NCBI RefSeq assembly: GCF_001418005.1
Contig: NZ_LIOL01000010.1
Location: forward strand, 1 to 64,000
Source of the DNA: Chelatococcus sambhunathii
GTDB lineage: Bacteria > Pseudomonadota > Alphaproteobacteria > Rhizobiales > Beijerinckiaceae
Reading direction: 5' to 3'
Length of the DNA stretch: 64,000 nucleotides
Shown: in pieces, positions 10,974-20,805 of the stretch
How the letters are laid out: each line of letters opens with the position of its first letter
Numbering within the stretch: the first letter of the stretch is position 1
Translations under genes and position numbers: made by a program
The notes under the pieces: generated by a model
The model's database searches: none
What the model was told of the DNA's origin: nothing
Seen by the model: only the letters and a program-made list of their open reading frames with translations

Positions 10974-11785
10974 AGGTTCTCATCTCCGTCGACATCGAGG
11001 GCGTTGCCGGCGTCTACCACCCCGAGCAGACGCGCGCCGGCAACGGCGAATACGAGCGGGCCCGCCTGCTGATGGCGGAAGAGGCGAATGCGGCCGTGGC
11101 CGGGGCCTTCGAGGCCGGTGCGCGCGAGGTCATCGTCAACGATTCCCACGGCGGTTTTCGCAACATGCCGGCCGAGCGGCTCGACGCGCGCGCCCGGGTC
11201 GTGCAGGGCAAGCCGCGCTACCTCAGCATGGTTGCGGGCGTCGAGGAGGGGGTGAATGCCGTCTGCCTCATCGGCTATCACTCGCGGGCCCATGGTCGCG
11301 GCATCCTCGCCCACACCATCAACAGCTTCGCCTTCGCCCGCATCGCGTTCAACGGGCTGGAACTCGGCGAGGCCGGCATCTACGGCGCGCTTGCCGGCGA
11401 ATATGGCGCGCCCGTCGTCATGGCGAGCGGCGATGACGTCTTCATCGACGAGAACCGCGAGCTGTTCCCGCACACCGTCTTCGTCGAGACAAAGCGCGCC
11501 ACCGGCTGCAACAGCGGCATCAGCCTCTCGCCGGAGCGGGCGCGTGCGGCGATCCGCGCCGGCGTGAAGGAGGCGCTCGTCTGCCCGCCGGCGCCGCCGT
11601 TCCGTTTGCCCGGTCCCATCACGGCGCACATCCGCACGCAGACGCCCGCGCTTGCCGATCTCTTCTGTCAGTGGCCGACGCTGAGCCGCCTGTCCGGCGA
11701 CGAGATCGGCTTCGAGGCGCCAACCGTCGAGGCAGCGGTGCGTATCGTCAATTCGCTCTCGGCGATGTCGACCATGCTGCGCTGA
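10970..11785 (+). CDS. dppA: M55-family D-aminopeptidase (DppA-like)
   Basis: 271 residues. It starts [15 protein letters not shown], whose Asp and Glu are metal ligands in DppA, followed by NDSHGG and IGYHSRAH with further ligand histidines, and LAHTINS. The family forms zinc-dependent decamers that cleave D-Ala-D-Ala and related D-peptides. The start overlaps the DmpA-like stop by four bases. Placed beside a D-amino-acid transaminase it points to D-residue-containing peptides, perhaps from peptidoglycan. The substrate preference is an inference. Confidence 0.9.
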   Translation: MKVLISVDIEGVAGVYHPEQTRAGNGEYERARLLMAEEANAAVAGAFEAGAREVIVNDSHGGFRNMPAERLDARARVVQGKPRYLSMVAGVEEGVNAVCLIGYHSRAHGRGILAHTINSFAFARIAFNGLELGEAGIYGALAGEYGAPVVMASGDDVFIDENRELFPHTVFVETKRATGCNSGISLSPERARAAIRAGVKEALVCPPAPPFRLPGPITAHIRTQTPALADLFCQWPTLSRLSGDEIGFEAPTVEAAVRIVNSLSAMSTMLR

Positions 11786-11862
11786 CGCGCCGCATTCCCC
11801 TTGCAAGGACGCAGATCTTCCCTTGCCGCTCCACGCCCGCCAACAGATCGGACATTCCAGCC

Positions 11863-12729
11863 ATGGCAGAGACTTCCGCGCCGCGCATTGTCTACGTCAA
11901 CGGGGCCTTCCTCCCCATCGAGACCGCTTCCATCCCGGTCATGGACCGCGGCTTCCTTTTCGGCGACGGCATCTATGAGGTGACGGCGGTCCTCGATGGG
12001 CACCTGATCGACAACGAGCCGCATCTGGCGCGGCTCGAGCGCTCGCTCGGCGAGATCGACATTCCCAATCCGCATTCGCGCGAGGCGTGGACGGAGATCC
12101 AGCAGGCGCTCGTCGCCCGCAACAATCTCTCGGAGGGCCTCATCTATCTCGAGGTCACGCGCGGCGTTGCCGAGCGTGACTTCCTCTCTCCCGCCGGCCT
12201 CACGCCGACGGTGGTGATGTTCACCCAGGCAAAGTCCGTGCGCACCAGTGCAGCGCTGGCGAAGGGTGCCGCCGTCATCACCGTGCCCGACCTGCGCTGG
12301 GCCCGGCGCGACATCAAGTCGACCTCTCTCCTTGCCCAGGTGCTCGCCAAGCGCGCGGCGGCTGCCGCGGGCGTCAACGAGGCCTGGATGGTCGAGGACG
12401 GGACGGTCACGGAGGGGGCCTCCTCCACCGCCTTCATCGTCACCAAGGCCGGTGAGATCGTCTCGCGCCCCCTGTCCCACGCCGTGCTACCGGGCGTGAC
12501 CCGCCGTGCCGTGCTGCGTCTCGTCGCAGAAAAGGGCCTGACCTTCGTCGAACGTCCCTTCACCGTGGAGGAGGCGCTCGCGGCTGAGGAGGCGTTCTTC
12601 ACCAGCGCTTCCAGCCTCGTCATGCCGGTCACGTCCATCGACGGCCGGCCGATCGGCGGCGGCAGCCCGGGGCCGCTCACCCGCGAGCTGCGCCAGCTCT
12701 ACATCGAGGCCGCGCTCGAGGGCCGGTGA
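11863..12729 (+). CDS. dat: class IV aminotransferase, probable D-amino-acid transaminase
   Basis: 288 residues, near the family's usual 280-290. PLP-binding Lys152 lies in RRDIKSTSLL. MDRGFLFGDGIYEV near residue 27 and TVTEGASSTAFIV are standard for the D-aminotransferase branch, which differs from the branched-chain enzymes at the substrate Arg positions (LEVTRGVAERD here). It interconverts D-amino acids and 2-oxo acids in the cytosol. It lies 77 bp after the D-aminopeptidase gene on the same strand, so it would use the D-amino acids that enzyme releases. The ATG at 11863 removes an unlikely 64-residue upstream extension. Confidence 0.88.
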   Translation: MAETSAPRIVYVNGAFLPIETASIPVMDRGFLFGDGIYEVTAVLDGHLIDNEPHLARLERSLGEIDIPNPHSREAWTEIQQALVARNNLSEGLIYLEVTRGVAERDFLSPAGLTPTVVMFTQAKSVRTSAALAKGAAVITVPDLRWARRDIKSTSLLAQVLAKRAAAAAGVNEAWMVEDGTVTEGASSTAFIVTKAGEIVSRPLSHAVLPGVTRRAVLRLVAEKGLTFVERPFTVEEALAAEEAFFTSASSLVMPVTSIDGRPIGGGSPGPLTRELRQLYIEAALEGR

Positions 12730-12751
12730 CCGGCCCCGCTCTCGCCCGGTC

Positions 12752-13717
12752 TCAAGGCCGGGCGAATTCTTCCGTCACCTCGAACACCTCTGCATGGGAC
12801 GCGACATGGAAGCGTCCCTCCGCCGTCACCCAGCCACGGAACATGCCGTCCGTGTTGTAGGGTGCCGTGACGGAGCCATCGGCCGCGACCGCGACGAGGC
12901 CGGCGCCGATGCCGTAGGGCGCGAGGTCCTCGTGGATGACCTTGGCCGCCGCAGCCGTGAGGCTTTCGCCGAGATAGGCCATGCGGCTCGCCACCTCGTG
13001 GCCGACCGCGTGGCGGATGAAATACTCCCCCTTGCCCGTGCCCGAGACGGCGCAGATGCCGTCGCGCGCATAGGTGCCGGCGCCGATGATGGGTGAATCG
13101 CCGACGCGCCCGACGGGCTTGTTGGTATAGCCGCCGGTCGAGGTCGCCGCGGCGAGCCGACCGGCGCCGTCGCATGCCACTGCGCCGACCGTGCCGTGCT
13201 TCTCCGCCTCGCTCGCCAGTCGCGTGGTACCGGCCGCGGCGCGGGCCTTCATCCGGGCGAGCGCCTCGAGGCGCCGCTCCGTGGTGAAATACGAGGGGTC
13301 GACGACGGCGAGGCCGGACTCGCGCGCAAAGGCGTCGGCGGCTCCGCCGGCTAGCATCACGGCCTCACCGCTCTCCAGGACGGCGCGCGCCGCTTTCACC
13401 GGATTACGGATGCGCCTGGCGGCGGCCACCGCCCCGGCGGCGAGCGTGCTGCCGTCCATGATGGCGGCGTCGAGCTCATGCTCGCCCGCCGCGTTGAGCG
13501 CCGCCCCGTGACCGGCATTGAAGTGGGGTGAGTCTTCCATCACCACCACCGCGGCCTCGACCGCATCGAGCGCGCTGCCGCCGCCCGTCAGGACCGCCCA
13601 GCCCGCCTGCAGAGATCGCGCAAGATCGGCGCGCGCGGCCATCCATTCGTCCTCGCTCAGGTCGAGCTTCGCCATGACGCCACAGCCGCCATGGATGGCA
13701 AGCGCGATCGGCCTCAT
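12752..13717 (-). CDS. iaaA: isoaspartyl peptidase / type III (plant-type) asparaginase
   Basis: 321 residues. An Ntn hydrolase made as a precursor: the autocleavage pair is Gly175-Thr176 (EKHGTVGAV), corresponding to Thr179 in E. coli IaaA. GGCGV near the start and FNAGHGAALN are typical, as is TSTGGYTNKPVGRVGDSPIIGAGTYA, cited here only by its key TGG and GRVGDSP parts. It removes isoaspartyl residues from short peptides and hydrolyses L-Asn. It converges on the transaminase with 22 bp between. In E. coli iaaA is joined to the gsi peptide importer, so a shared role in peptide use is likely. Confidence 0.92.
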   Translation of the reverse strand: MRPIALAIHGGCGVMAKLDLSEDEWMAARADLARSLQAGWAVLTGGGSALDAVEAAVVVMEDSPHFNAGHGAALNAAGEHELDAAIMDGSTLAAGAVAAARRIRNPVKAARAVLESGEAVMLAGGAADAFARESGLAVVDPSYFTTERRLEALARMKARAAAGTTRLASEAEKHGTVGAVACDGAGRLAAATSTGGYTNKPVGRVGDSPIIGAGTYARDGICAVSGTGKGEYFIRHAVGHEVASRMAYLGESLTAAAAKVIHEDLAPYGIGAGLVAVAADGSVTAPYNTDGMFRGWVTAEGRFHVASHAEVFEVTEEFARP

Positions 13718-13871
13718 CAATGACCTCGCTGATAGATGGTTCAGATAAGGGCCGGCAGCGAGCGCCGGCCGCGATTCGTGATCGCAACCCTATCCTGTCG
13801 CGCGCCGATGTTCACGGCCGAGACCTGTTCATCGGCGCTGTACCGGCGTTCTTGCGCGCAGCTTACCCGGG

Positions 13872-14792
13872 TTATGCGTCAGCGGTACGAACCTTCGTCC
13901 GACGCCCTCGAACGTTGCCGCTGTCGTCCGCCAGCGCGAGGACGTAGCGACCATAGTCGCTCTTGCCGAGGGCCTCGCCGAGAGCGCGCAGCTGGGCGCG
14001 GTCTATATGACCCATAGCAAAGGCGATTTCCTCCGGACAGGCGATGCGGAAGCCCTGGCGCTTCTCGAGCGTCCGCACGAATTCGGCCGCTTCGACGAGG
14101 CTATCCGGCGTGCCGGTGTCGAGCCAGGCATAGCCGCGCCCCATGGGCAGGACAGACAGCTTGCCGCGCTCCAGATAGGCGCGGTTGACATCGGTGATCT
14201 CGAGTTCGCCCCGTGTCGAGGGCTTGAGATTGCGGGCAATGTCAACCACATCGGCGTCGTAGAAATAAAGGCCGGTCACCGCCCAGCTGGAGCGCGGCGT
14301 CACCGGCTTCTCCTCAATGGTGCGGGCCTGCCCGTCCTCGTCGAACTCCACGATGCCGTACCGCTGCGGATCCTTGACGTGGTAGGCGAAGACCGTTGCG
14401 CCCCCGGACAGGGCCTGTCGTCGTGCCTGCTGCAGAAGATCCGTCAGGCCATGGCCGAAGTAGAGATTGTCGCCGAGGATGAGGGCGGAGGGGCCGCCCG
14501 CCACGAAATCGGCCGCGATGTGATAGGCCTGCGCCAGCCCTTCGGGACGTGGCTGCTCGGCATAGGTCAGGGCAAGGCCCCACTGCTCGCCGGTGCCGAG
14601 CAGCTGTCGGAAACGCGGCAGGTCGGCCGGCGTCGAGATGACCATGATCTCGCGGATGCCGGCGAGCATCAGCGTCGTCAGCGGGTAATAGATCATCGGC
14701 TTGTCGTAGACCGGCAGCAACTGCTTGGAGACGACATGCGTCATCGGATGCAACCGCGTGCCGCTGCCGCCAGCAAGGATGATGCCCTTCAT
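13872..14792 (-). CDS. rfbA: glucose-1-phosphate thymidylyltransferase
   Basis: 306 residues from the ATG at 14792, which overlaps the rfbD stop by four bases. Nucleotide-binding signature [18 protein letters not shown] at the start, then [13 protein letters not shown] and LGDNLYFG are RfbA hallmarks. It makes dTDP-glucose from dTTP and glucose-1-phosphate, the first step to dTDP-L-rhamnose. It is the last gene of rfbB-C-D-A. About 150 bp separate it from iaaA, a weakly structured gap with no gene seen. Confidence 0.95.
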   Translation of the reverse strand: MKGIILAGGSGTRLHPMTHVVSKQLLPVYDKPMIYYPLTTLMLAGIREIMVISTPADLPRFRQLLGTGEQWGLALTYAEQPRPEGLAQAYHIAADFVAGGPSALILGDNLYFGHGLTDLLQQARRQALSGGATVFAYHVKDPQRYGIVEFDEDGQARTIEEKPVTPRSSWAVTGLYFYDADVVDIARNLKPSTRGELEITDVNRAYLERGKLSVLPMGRGYAWLDTGTPDSLVEAAEFVRTLEKRQGFRIACPEEIAFAMGHIDRAQLRALGEALGKSDYGRYVLALADDSGNVRGRRTKVRTADA

Positions 14793-15712
14793 GGCCTTCT
14801 CCATTTCCCTTCTTCGGCGGCAAGGCAGCGCGCCACGACCCCGGCGAGCGAGACGCGCCAGGGCGGCAGCGCAACGCCGTGCACCGCCGCGATCCGGCTA
14901 CAGTCGAGCCGCGTGTCCGGCGCACGGGCCGCCGGCGTCCGATAATCGACCGTGGCGATGCGCTCGACTCGGGCGGATGGGCCGCCGCGCATCGCGCTTT
15001 CCGCAAAGACGGCCTCGGCGAGGTCGGCCCAGGTCGCTTCCCCCGATGCACTCATGTGGAAGAGGCCGCGCAGGGCCACCTCGCCCGGCCGCGCCACGAG
15101 GTTGCGCGCCACCGCGATGATGCCGTCGGCGATGGCAAGGGCGGAGGTCGGGGTGCCGCGTTGATCCGCCACGACGCGCACGACGTCGCGGTTTTCCGCG
15201 AGCGTCAGCATGGTGCGGACGAAATTGCGGCCAACGGGGCTGTACACCCAGGCGACCCGCAGGATCGCATGGTCCGGCGCGGCTGCGGCGACCGCGGCTT
15301 CGCCGGCGAGTTTCGAGCGGCCGTAGACGTTCACCGGCGCCGGCACGTCCTCCTCCCGGTGTGGCCGGCCGATATGCCCGTCGAAGACGTAGTCCGTCGA
15401 CAGATGTACCACCGGCACGCCGAGCCGCGCCGCCGCCGCCGCGACCGCGCCGGCGCCCGCCTCGTTGACGGCATGGGCGAGCGCCGGCTCGCTCTCGGCC
15501 TTGTCGACGGTGGTGTAGGCGGCCGCGTTGACGATGACCTGCGGTTCCGCAGCCGCGAGCGCCGGCAGGACCGTCTGGGCTTTCGCAAGGTCGAGCGCCG
15601 GCCGCCCAACCGAAACAACTTCGACGCCGAGGGCGCGGCCGCGCTCCACGAGCGCCCGCGCCACCTGGCCCTCGCGGCCCGTGACGGCGATGCGCAGCGG
15701 CTGCGCGCTCAC
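14789..15712 (-). CDS. rfbD: dTDP-4-dehydrorhamnose reductase
   Basis: 307 residues, GTG start overlapping the rfbC stop by four bases. N-terminal Rossmann motif [12 protein letters not shown] (GxxGQ in place of the more usual GxxGxxG, as normal in RfbD). The catalytic SDR triad is seen in the LSTDYVFDG segment and YGRSKLAGE (Tyr, Lys). It reduces dTDP-4-keto-L-rhamnose to dTDP-L-rhamnose, the last step. Confidence 0.95.
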   Translation of the reverse strand: MSAQPLRIAVTGREGQVARALVERGRALGVEVVSVGRPALDLAKAQTVLPALAAAEPQVIVNAAAYTTVDKAESEPALAHAVNEAGAGAVAAAAARLGVPVVHLSTDYVFDGHIGRPHREEDVPAPVNVYGRSKLAGEAAVAAAAPDHAILRVAWVYSPVGRNFVRTMLTLAENRDVVRVVADQRGTPTSALAIADGIIAVARNLVARPGEVALRGLFHMSASGEATWADLAEAVFAESAMRGGPSARVERIATVDYRTPAARAPDTRLDCSRIAAVHGVALPPWRVSLAGVVARCLAAEEGKWRRP

Positions 15713-16266
15713 GAAAAATACTCCGGCAGCTCGGTGAGGCGCGGATGGGCGCGGTCCTTGGGGGAGAGGATCGCTGCCGCGCGTGTCACCGGCCAGTCGA
15801 TCGCGAGATCGGGGTCGTCGAAGGCGAGGCCGTGGTCATGCTCTGGTGCGTAATAGGCGGTGACCTTGTAGATCACCTCCGTGTCCGGCGCGAGCGTGCA
15901 GAAACCGTGTGCGAAGCCGACCGGCACGAGGAGCTGGCGCCCGTTTTCGGCCGACAGCTCCACCGCCACGTGGCGGCCGTAGGTGGGCGAAGACCGGCGG
16001 ATGTCGACCGCGACGTCGAGGATGCGGCCGCGCACGACGCGCACGAGCTTGTCCTGCGCGAAGGGCGGGCTCTGGAAGTGCAGCCCGCGCACGGTCCCGG
16101 CGGGACCGGAGAGCGAGTGGTTGTCCTGCACGAAATCGAGATCGATGCCAGCCTCGGCGAAGCGGCGGCGGTTCCAGGTCTCCGTGAAGAAGCCCCGCTC
16201 GTCGCCGAAGCGCCGGGTGGTGATGATCTTCACCGCCGGGATGGCGGTGTCCTCGATGGTCAGCAT
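15709..16266 (-). CDS. rfbC: dTDP-4-dehydrorhamnose 3,5-epimerase
   Basis: 185 residues, the usual RfbC size. Cupin fold with QDNHSLS, RGLHFQ (catalytic His of GLHFQ) and PVGFAHGFCTL, and a conserved Tyr in EVIYKVTAYY. It epimerises C3 and C5 of the 4-keto sugar. It starts 23 bp after rfbB and overlaps rfbD by four bases, so the four genes form one unit. Confidence 0.95.
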   Translation of the reverse strand: MLTIEDTAIPAVKIITTRRFGDERGFFTETWNRRRFAEAGIDLDFVQDNHSLSGPAGTVRGLHFQSPPFAQDKLVRVVRGRILDVAVDIRRSSPTYGRHVAVELSAENGRQLLVPVGFAHGFCTLAPDTEVIYKVTAYYAPEHDHGLAFDDPDLAIDWPVTRAAAILSPKDRAHPRLTELPEYFS

Positions 16267-16289
16267 GGCTCCTCGATCCGTTATTGCTC

Positions 16290-17351
16290 TCAGGCGCCCG
16301 TGCCCAGCCGCTCGCCGCGATAGATCCCGTCGCGCACGCGCTGCCACCAGTCGCGGTTGTCGAGATACCAGCGCACCGTCTTGGCGAGGCCGCTCTCGAA
16401 GCTCTCGGCCGGCCGCCAGCCGAGCTCGGCGGCGATCCGCCCCGCATCGATGGCATAGCGCCGGTCGTGGCCCGGCCGGTCGGCCACGAAAGTGATCAGC
16501 GTTTCGCGCGGGCCGATGGTCGGATCGGGCGCCATCTCGTCGAGCAGCGCGCAGATGGCGCGCACAACTTCGATGTTGCTGCGCTCGTTGTGGCCGCCGA
16601 TGCAATAGGTGGCGCCGACAGCTCCCTCTTGTACCGCGATGAGCAAGGCCCGCGCGTGGTCGTCGACATAGAGCCAGTCGCGTACATTGTCGCCCGTGCC
16701 GTAGACCGGCAGCGGCCGCCCTTCGAGTCCGTTGAGGATCATCAGCGGGATGAGCTTTTCGGGGAAATGGTAGGGCCCGTAGTTGTTGGAACAGTTCGTC
16801 ACCACGACGGGCAGGCCGTAGGTGTGGTGGAAAGCGCGCACGAAATGGTCGCTCGCCGCCTTCGAGGCAGAATAGGGCGAGCGCGGGTCGTAGGGGCTCG
16901 CCTCGGTGAAGTAGCCCTCCGGTCCCAGCGAGCCGAAGACCTCGTCCGTCGAGATGTGATGGAAACGGAAATCCCGGCGACGCCCCTCCGGCAGGGTGCG
17001 CCAGTGGGCGAGCGCCGCCTCCAGCAAGGTGGTCGTGCCGACGACGTTGGTCGTCACGAATGCAGCCGGCCCGTCGATGGAGCGGTCGACATGGCTTTCG
17101 GCGGCAAGATGCATGACCACATCGGGCGAGAAATCCGCCATCGCCGTGCCCACGGCCGCGCGGTCGCAGATGTCGGCCTTGAGAAAGTGGAAGCGGTTGC
17201 TGCCCGCCACGGGCGCGAGCGAATCGGGATTGCCGGCGTACGTCAGCTTGTCGAGCACAAGGACTTCGTGCTCGGTTTCCGCTATGAGACGCCGCACGAC
17301 TGCCGAGCCGATGAACCCTGCGCCGCCGGTGACCAGAAAGCGTCGTGCCAT
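16290..17351 (-). CDS. rfbB: dTDP-glucose 4,6-dehydratase
   Basis: 353 residues. NAD-binding GGAGFIGS at residues 9-16, [11 protein letters not shown], the catalytic segment [11 protein letters not shown] (Thr, Asp, Glu) and the [10 protein letters not shown] motif with its Tyr and Lys. It oxidises and dehydrates dTDP-glucose to the 4-keto-6-deoxy sugar. It is the first gene of the rfb unit; the promoter should lie in the 167-bp gap 17352-17518 next to the glycosyltransferase stop. Confidence 0.96.
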   Translation of the reverse strand: MARRFLVTGGAGFIGSAVVRRLIAETEHEVLVLDKLTYAGNPDSLAPVAGSNRFHFLKADICDRAAVGTAMADFSPDVVMHLAAESHVDRSIDGPAAFVTTNVVGTTTLLEAALAHWRTLPEGRRRDFRFHHISTDEVFGSLGPEGYFTEASPYDPRSPYSASKAASDHFVRAFHHTYGLPVVVTNCSNNYGPYHFPEKLIPLMILNGLEGRPLPVYGTGDNVRDWLYVDDHARALLIAVQEGAVGATYCIGGHNERSNIEVVRAICALLDEMAPDPTIGPRETLITFVADRPGHDRRYAIDAGRIAAELGWRPAESFESGLAKTVRWYLDNRDWWQRVRDGIYRGERLGTGA

Positions 17352-17518
17352 GGCTCCTCCCGAACGGCCTGTGCGCTGTTGAAACGAGCGTTCCGCATGG
17401 CTTAAGCAATGGCGTCAGATTGCGCATGGAGCCGGTGGAAGTCCTTTCCTCCTGCGCAATGCGGGCGGCTTTTTTGGCATCTCGCCGGCATGCGGGCAAG
17501 CCCTTGGTGGAAAGCCGG

Positions 17519-19408
17519 TCAGCCCGTCACTTCCCAGTGCCGGCGCATATCACGCGACAGGTTTGGGTTATAGAACGGATCAGCATCGAGCGCTGTCGCC
17601 CAGCGGCGGCGCATCTCGGCCACGTCCTTGAGGAACTGGCCCGTGCGCTCGGGCGAATCGTGCGGGCCGAAGGTCAGCGATTCGTGGTGATAGAGCTCGG
17701 CCTGCGGCGTCCACAGGATGCGCTGGCCCGCCCGGCGGATGCGCAGGCACAGGTCGACGTCGTTGAAGGCGCAGGGCAGCGCTTCGTCGAAGCCGCCGAG
17801 CGCCTCGAAGAGGCGCCGCGGCATCACCATCGCCGCGGCGGTGACGCAGGATAGGTCCTGGTCGAGCGCCGCCCGGCCGAAATAGCCCGGGCTGCCGCGC
17901 CGCACGTGCCGGTGGGCATGATCCGCCACGCCACCGATGCCGAGGATGACGCCAGCATGCTGGATGGTGTCGTCGGGGTAATAGAGCATCGCCCCCACCG
18001 CCCCGACTCCGGGCAGCCGGGCGCGCAGCACCATCTCCTCCAGCCAGCCGGGCGTGATCGGCGTCACGTCGTCGTTGAGGAAGCAGAGATAATCCCCCCG
18101 CGCTTGGCGCGCAGCGTGGTTGTTGACCCAGGAATAGTTGAAGGGTGCCCGCTCGTAGGTGACCACGCGCAGCCGCCCTTGCCCGCCCAGGGCGGCGAGG
18201 TAGGCCGCAGCCTCGGGCCGGGCGGCATCACCCGTTCCCACGGCAAGGATCACCTCGAAATGCGGATAGGTGGAGCCGGCGAGTAGCGCATCGAGCGAGC
18301 GGCGGGCGACCTCGCCGAGGCGGCTCGGCACGATGATGGAGACAAGCGGCCAATCCGCGGGCCGGGCATAGCGCACGCGGTAGAAGCCGCCGACGCCGGG
18401 CTCGACTTCAGCCGCGATGCCCTGCCGAGCGAGGTGCTCGAGGATCGCTCGGCGCCCGGCCTGCCAGGCATAGGGCTTGACCGCGGGCGACGACGCGGTC
18501 GACTGCGGCAGGGCGCGCCAATGATAGAGCACGCGCGGCACGTGGCGGATGCGCGCCGGCTCCGTCAGCTCGGCGCAGCGCAGCGCGAGGTCGTGGTCCT
18601 GGGAGCCTTCGAAGCCCTCACGCAGCCCGCCCGCCGCGGCGACAAGCGAGCGGCGGAAGACGCCGAGATGCGAGAAGGCGTTCTGGCCGAGCATCAAGGA
18701 CGGGTTCCAGTCGCCCTTGAAGTGGGGATCGAAGCGCCGGCCCTTCGCATTGATCTTGTCCTCGTCGGAAAAGATCATGTCGACGTCCGGATGTGCGACG
18801 ATTTCGCGCGCGATCCAGTAGAGTGCGTCCGGTGGCAGTTCGTCGTCGGCATCGAGGAGCGCGACGAACTCGCCGCTCGCCAGGGCAAGAGCCGAGTTGG
18901 TGTTGGCGCTGATGTGGCCTCGTTCGGCGCGCAGATGAAGCTTGATACGCCCGTCCTCCGCGGCCGCCGCCGTGAGCATGGCGCGCACGTCAGCGCGCGT
19001 CGAGGCATCGTCGGACAGGCACAACTCCCAATGGGGATAGAGCTGGGCACGGATCGACCCGATTGCGGCGCCGAGCCAGCACGGGTCCGTCTCGTACACC
19101 GGCATCAGCACGGAAATGAGCGGCGGGTTGGTCATGGCGGCGACGTCCGCCGCGATGCGCGCCCGCTCCTGCGGCCCCGGGTACTGGCGCGCCACCCAGG
19201 CGGCATAGCGGGCGTCCGGTCCCCGCCGCCGCGCGACCAGGGCATCGAGCCGGCGCTTGGCCTTGACTGCCAGGGGAAACGATTTCGCCGCCCGGCGCAG
19301 CCGGTCGATGAGGCGCCAGCGGCCGGACGGTGGAGGAAATAGCAGCAAGCTCCGCTCCGCGATTGTCACCGGCCGAGCCGGAGGACGGAGGCCCCTCGGC
19401 CGAATCAC
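17519..19408 (-). CDS. large glycosyltransferase with two family 2 domains
   Basis: About 629 residues with a GTG start at 19408 preceded by GAGGG; GTG at 19369 or a longer frame to 19675 are alternatives, the latter overlapping the divergent transferase. The first GT-A domain, about 100-330, has ISVLMPVYETD, SDDAST and LDADDELPPDA. The second, about 350-600, has VSIIVPSRLGEVA, CFLNDDVTPI and a GGFDEALPCAFNDVDL acceptor loop. This tandem design is common in O-antigen and capsule synthesis. It probably adds rhamnose or another sugar to the chain; donor and linkage cannot be read. Confidence 0.85.
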   Translation of the reverse strand: MIRPRGLRPPARPVTIAERSLLLFPPPSGRWRLIDRLRRAAKSFPLAVKAKRRLDALVARRRGPDARYAAWVARQYPGPQERARIAADVAAMTNPPLISVLMPVYETDPCWLGAAIGSIRAQLYPHWELCLSDDASTRADVRAMLTAAAAEDGRIKLHLRAERGHISANTNSALALASGEFVALLDADDELPPDALYWIAREIVAHPDVDMIFSDEDKINAKGRRFDPHFKGDWNPSLMLGQNAFSHLGVFRRSLVAAAGGLREGFEGSQDHDLALRCAELTEPARIRHVPRVLYHWRALPQSTASSPAVKPYAWQAGRRAILEHLARQGIAAEVEPGVGGFYRVRYARPADWPLVSIIVPSRLGEVARRSLDALLAGSTYPHFEVILAVGTGDAARPEAAAYLAALGGQGRLRVVTYERAPFNYSWVNNHAARQARGDYLCFLNDDVTPITPGWLEEMVLRARLPGVGAVGAMLYYPDDTIQHAGVILGIGGVADHAHRHVRRGSPGYFGRAALDQDLSCVTAAAMVMPRRLFEALGGFDEALPCAFNDVDLCLRIRRAGQRILWTPQAELYHHESLTFGPHDSPERTGQFLKDVAEMRRRWATALDADPFYNPNLSRDMRRHWEVTG

Positions 19409-19668
19409 CGCATCCGTACCCTCATCACCTGCGGCCGAATTACGCTGCGCCGCTGCAGCGGGCAAGGCGCGACCCGAATCAAAGCCTGCCGTGGAACGCC
19501 GCAGACCGAATCGGGTGCGGCCGCTAGTGCCTTCGGTTTCGCACTTTTCCGCCGCTCGCGCCGACACGCCGCAGCGCGACAGCCATTCGCTCGTGCTGCC
19601 GATGGACAGTCGGAGCGATTGGTTTATTCCTGTTCCGAATGCACCCGCGGTCGGGGTCAGCAGAAACG

Positions 19669-20805
19669 ATGCCAAGCACTGTGCATGAGTCCGTGACCGT
19701 GGTCATCCCACTGTTCAACGGCGCGGCCCATATAGAGGAGGCTCTGGCGGGCGTTTGCGCGCAAAGCGCTGCGCCGCAGGAGGTCGTCGTCGTCGATGAC
19801 GGCTCGACCGACGACGGCCCGGACCGGGTCCTGCGCTTTGTCGGCCGTCTGCCGCTGCGTCTCCTGCGCAGGCCGAACGGCGGGCAATCCGCGGCCCGCA
19901 ATATCGGCGTTGCCGAAGCTCGCAGCGACTGGATCGCCTTCCTCGACCAGGATGACGTGTGGTGCCCGCAGCATCTTGCCAATCTCAAGGCAGCTGTGGA
20001 CGGCGGCACGGACCGGACCGGCTGGGCCTACAGCGACGTTGCCGTCGTCGATGCGGGCGGGCGCCTGCTCGAGCCGTCCCTCCTGCGTGGCCGGCCGGGA
20101 CGGCATCCCAAACGAAGCCTCGATGAATGCCTTGCGCAGGATATGTTCGTGCTTCCGTCGGCGGCCCTCGTCTCCCGTCACGCCTTCACGGCGGTCGGCG
20201 GCTTCGACGAGCGTCTCAGCGGCTATGAGGATGACGACCTCTTCCTGCGTCTGATGTGCGCCGGTTTCCACAACATCCATGTGGACGCGCCCACGGTGCT
20301 GCGACGCAGGCACGAAGGGGCGGCCTCGCATGCGGTCAGGATGGAACGGTCGCTGATGATCTACGCGCGCAAGCTCCTTGCCGGCTTCCCGGACCGACCG
20401 GAGGAGCAACGGTTTCCGTCACGCGACCTAATCGCCCCGCGCTTCTGCTGGACCCTGCTGGCCCGCTGGGCAATGGCAGAGCGGGCCGGCAATCGGGAAG
20501 CGGCTGCGCTCGCCCGGGCCGGCCTGCGCGAACTCCTGTCCCATCTGCGGCCCAATCGCCGCCGCATCGGCGCGGCCATTCTCAATATCGCCTCGCTGCC
20601 TGTCGTCGGCGGTGCATGCCTGCGCGCAGCCCACGGCCTGCGCCAGCATGCGCGGCGTACGTCACGGCCCATGCTTGGCGCCGCGAAGGCCAGACGCTTG
20701 AGCCCTCCGTGGCAAGAGCGCCAAGCCGTCTGCCGTGGCCTCGACGTTGATCCGACCAACCAAGCTCTCCCACCTTCCCATCCTCGTGCGACAGAATGGC
20801 CCTGA
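19669..20805 (+). CDS. family 2 glycosyltransferase
   Basis: 378 residues from the ATG at 19669. N-terminal GT-A domain: VTVVIPLFNGAAHIEEAL, VVVDDGSTDD, GGQSAARNIGVAEA, FLDQDDVW (DxD metal site) and GGFDERLSGYEDDDLFLRL. The last 130 residues are Arg-rich helices without clear family. It is divergent from the large transferase, and its end overlaps the wzm gene by 10 bases, so it shares an mRNA with the exporter. Role: a sugar transfer in making the exported polysaccharide. Confidence 0.88.
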   Translation: MPSTVHESVTVVIPLFNGAAHIEEALAGVCAQSAAPQEVVVVDDGSTDDGPDRVLRFVGRLPLRLLRRPNGGQSAARNIGVAEARSDWIAFLDQDDVWCPQHLANLKAAVDGGTDRTGWAYSDVAVVDAGGRLLEPSLLRGRPGRHPKRSLDECLAQDMFVLPSAALVSRHAFTAVGGFDERLSGYEDDDLFLRLMCAGFHNIHVDAPTVLRRRHEGAASHAVRMERSLMIYARKLLAGFPDRPEEQRFPSRDLIAPRFCWTLLARWAMAERAGNREAAALARAGLRELLSHLRPNRRRIGAAILNIASLPVVGGACLRAAHGLRQHARRTSRPMLGAAKARRLSPPWQERQAVCRGLDVDPTNQALPPSHPRATEWP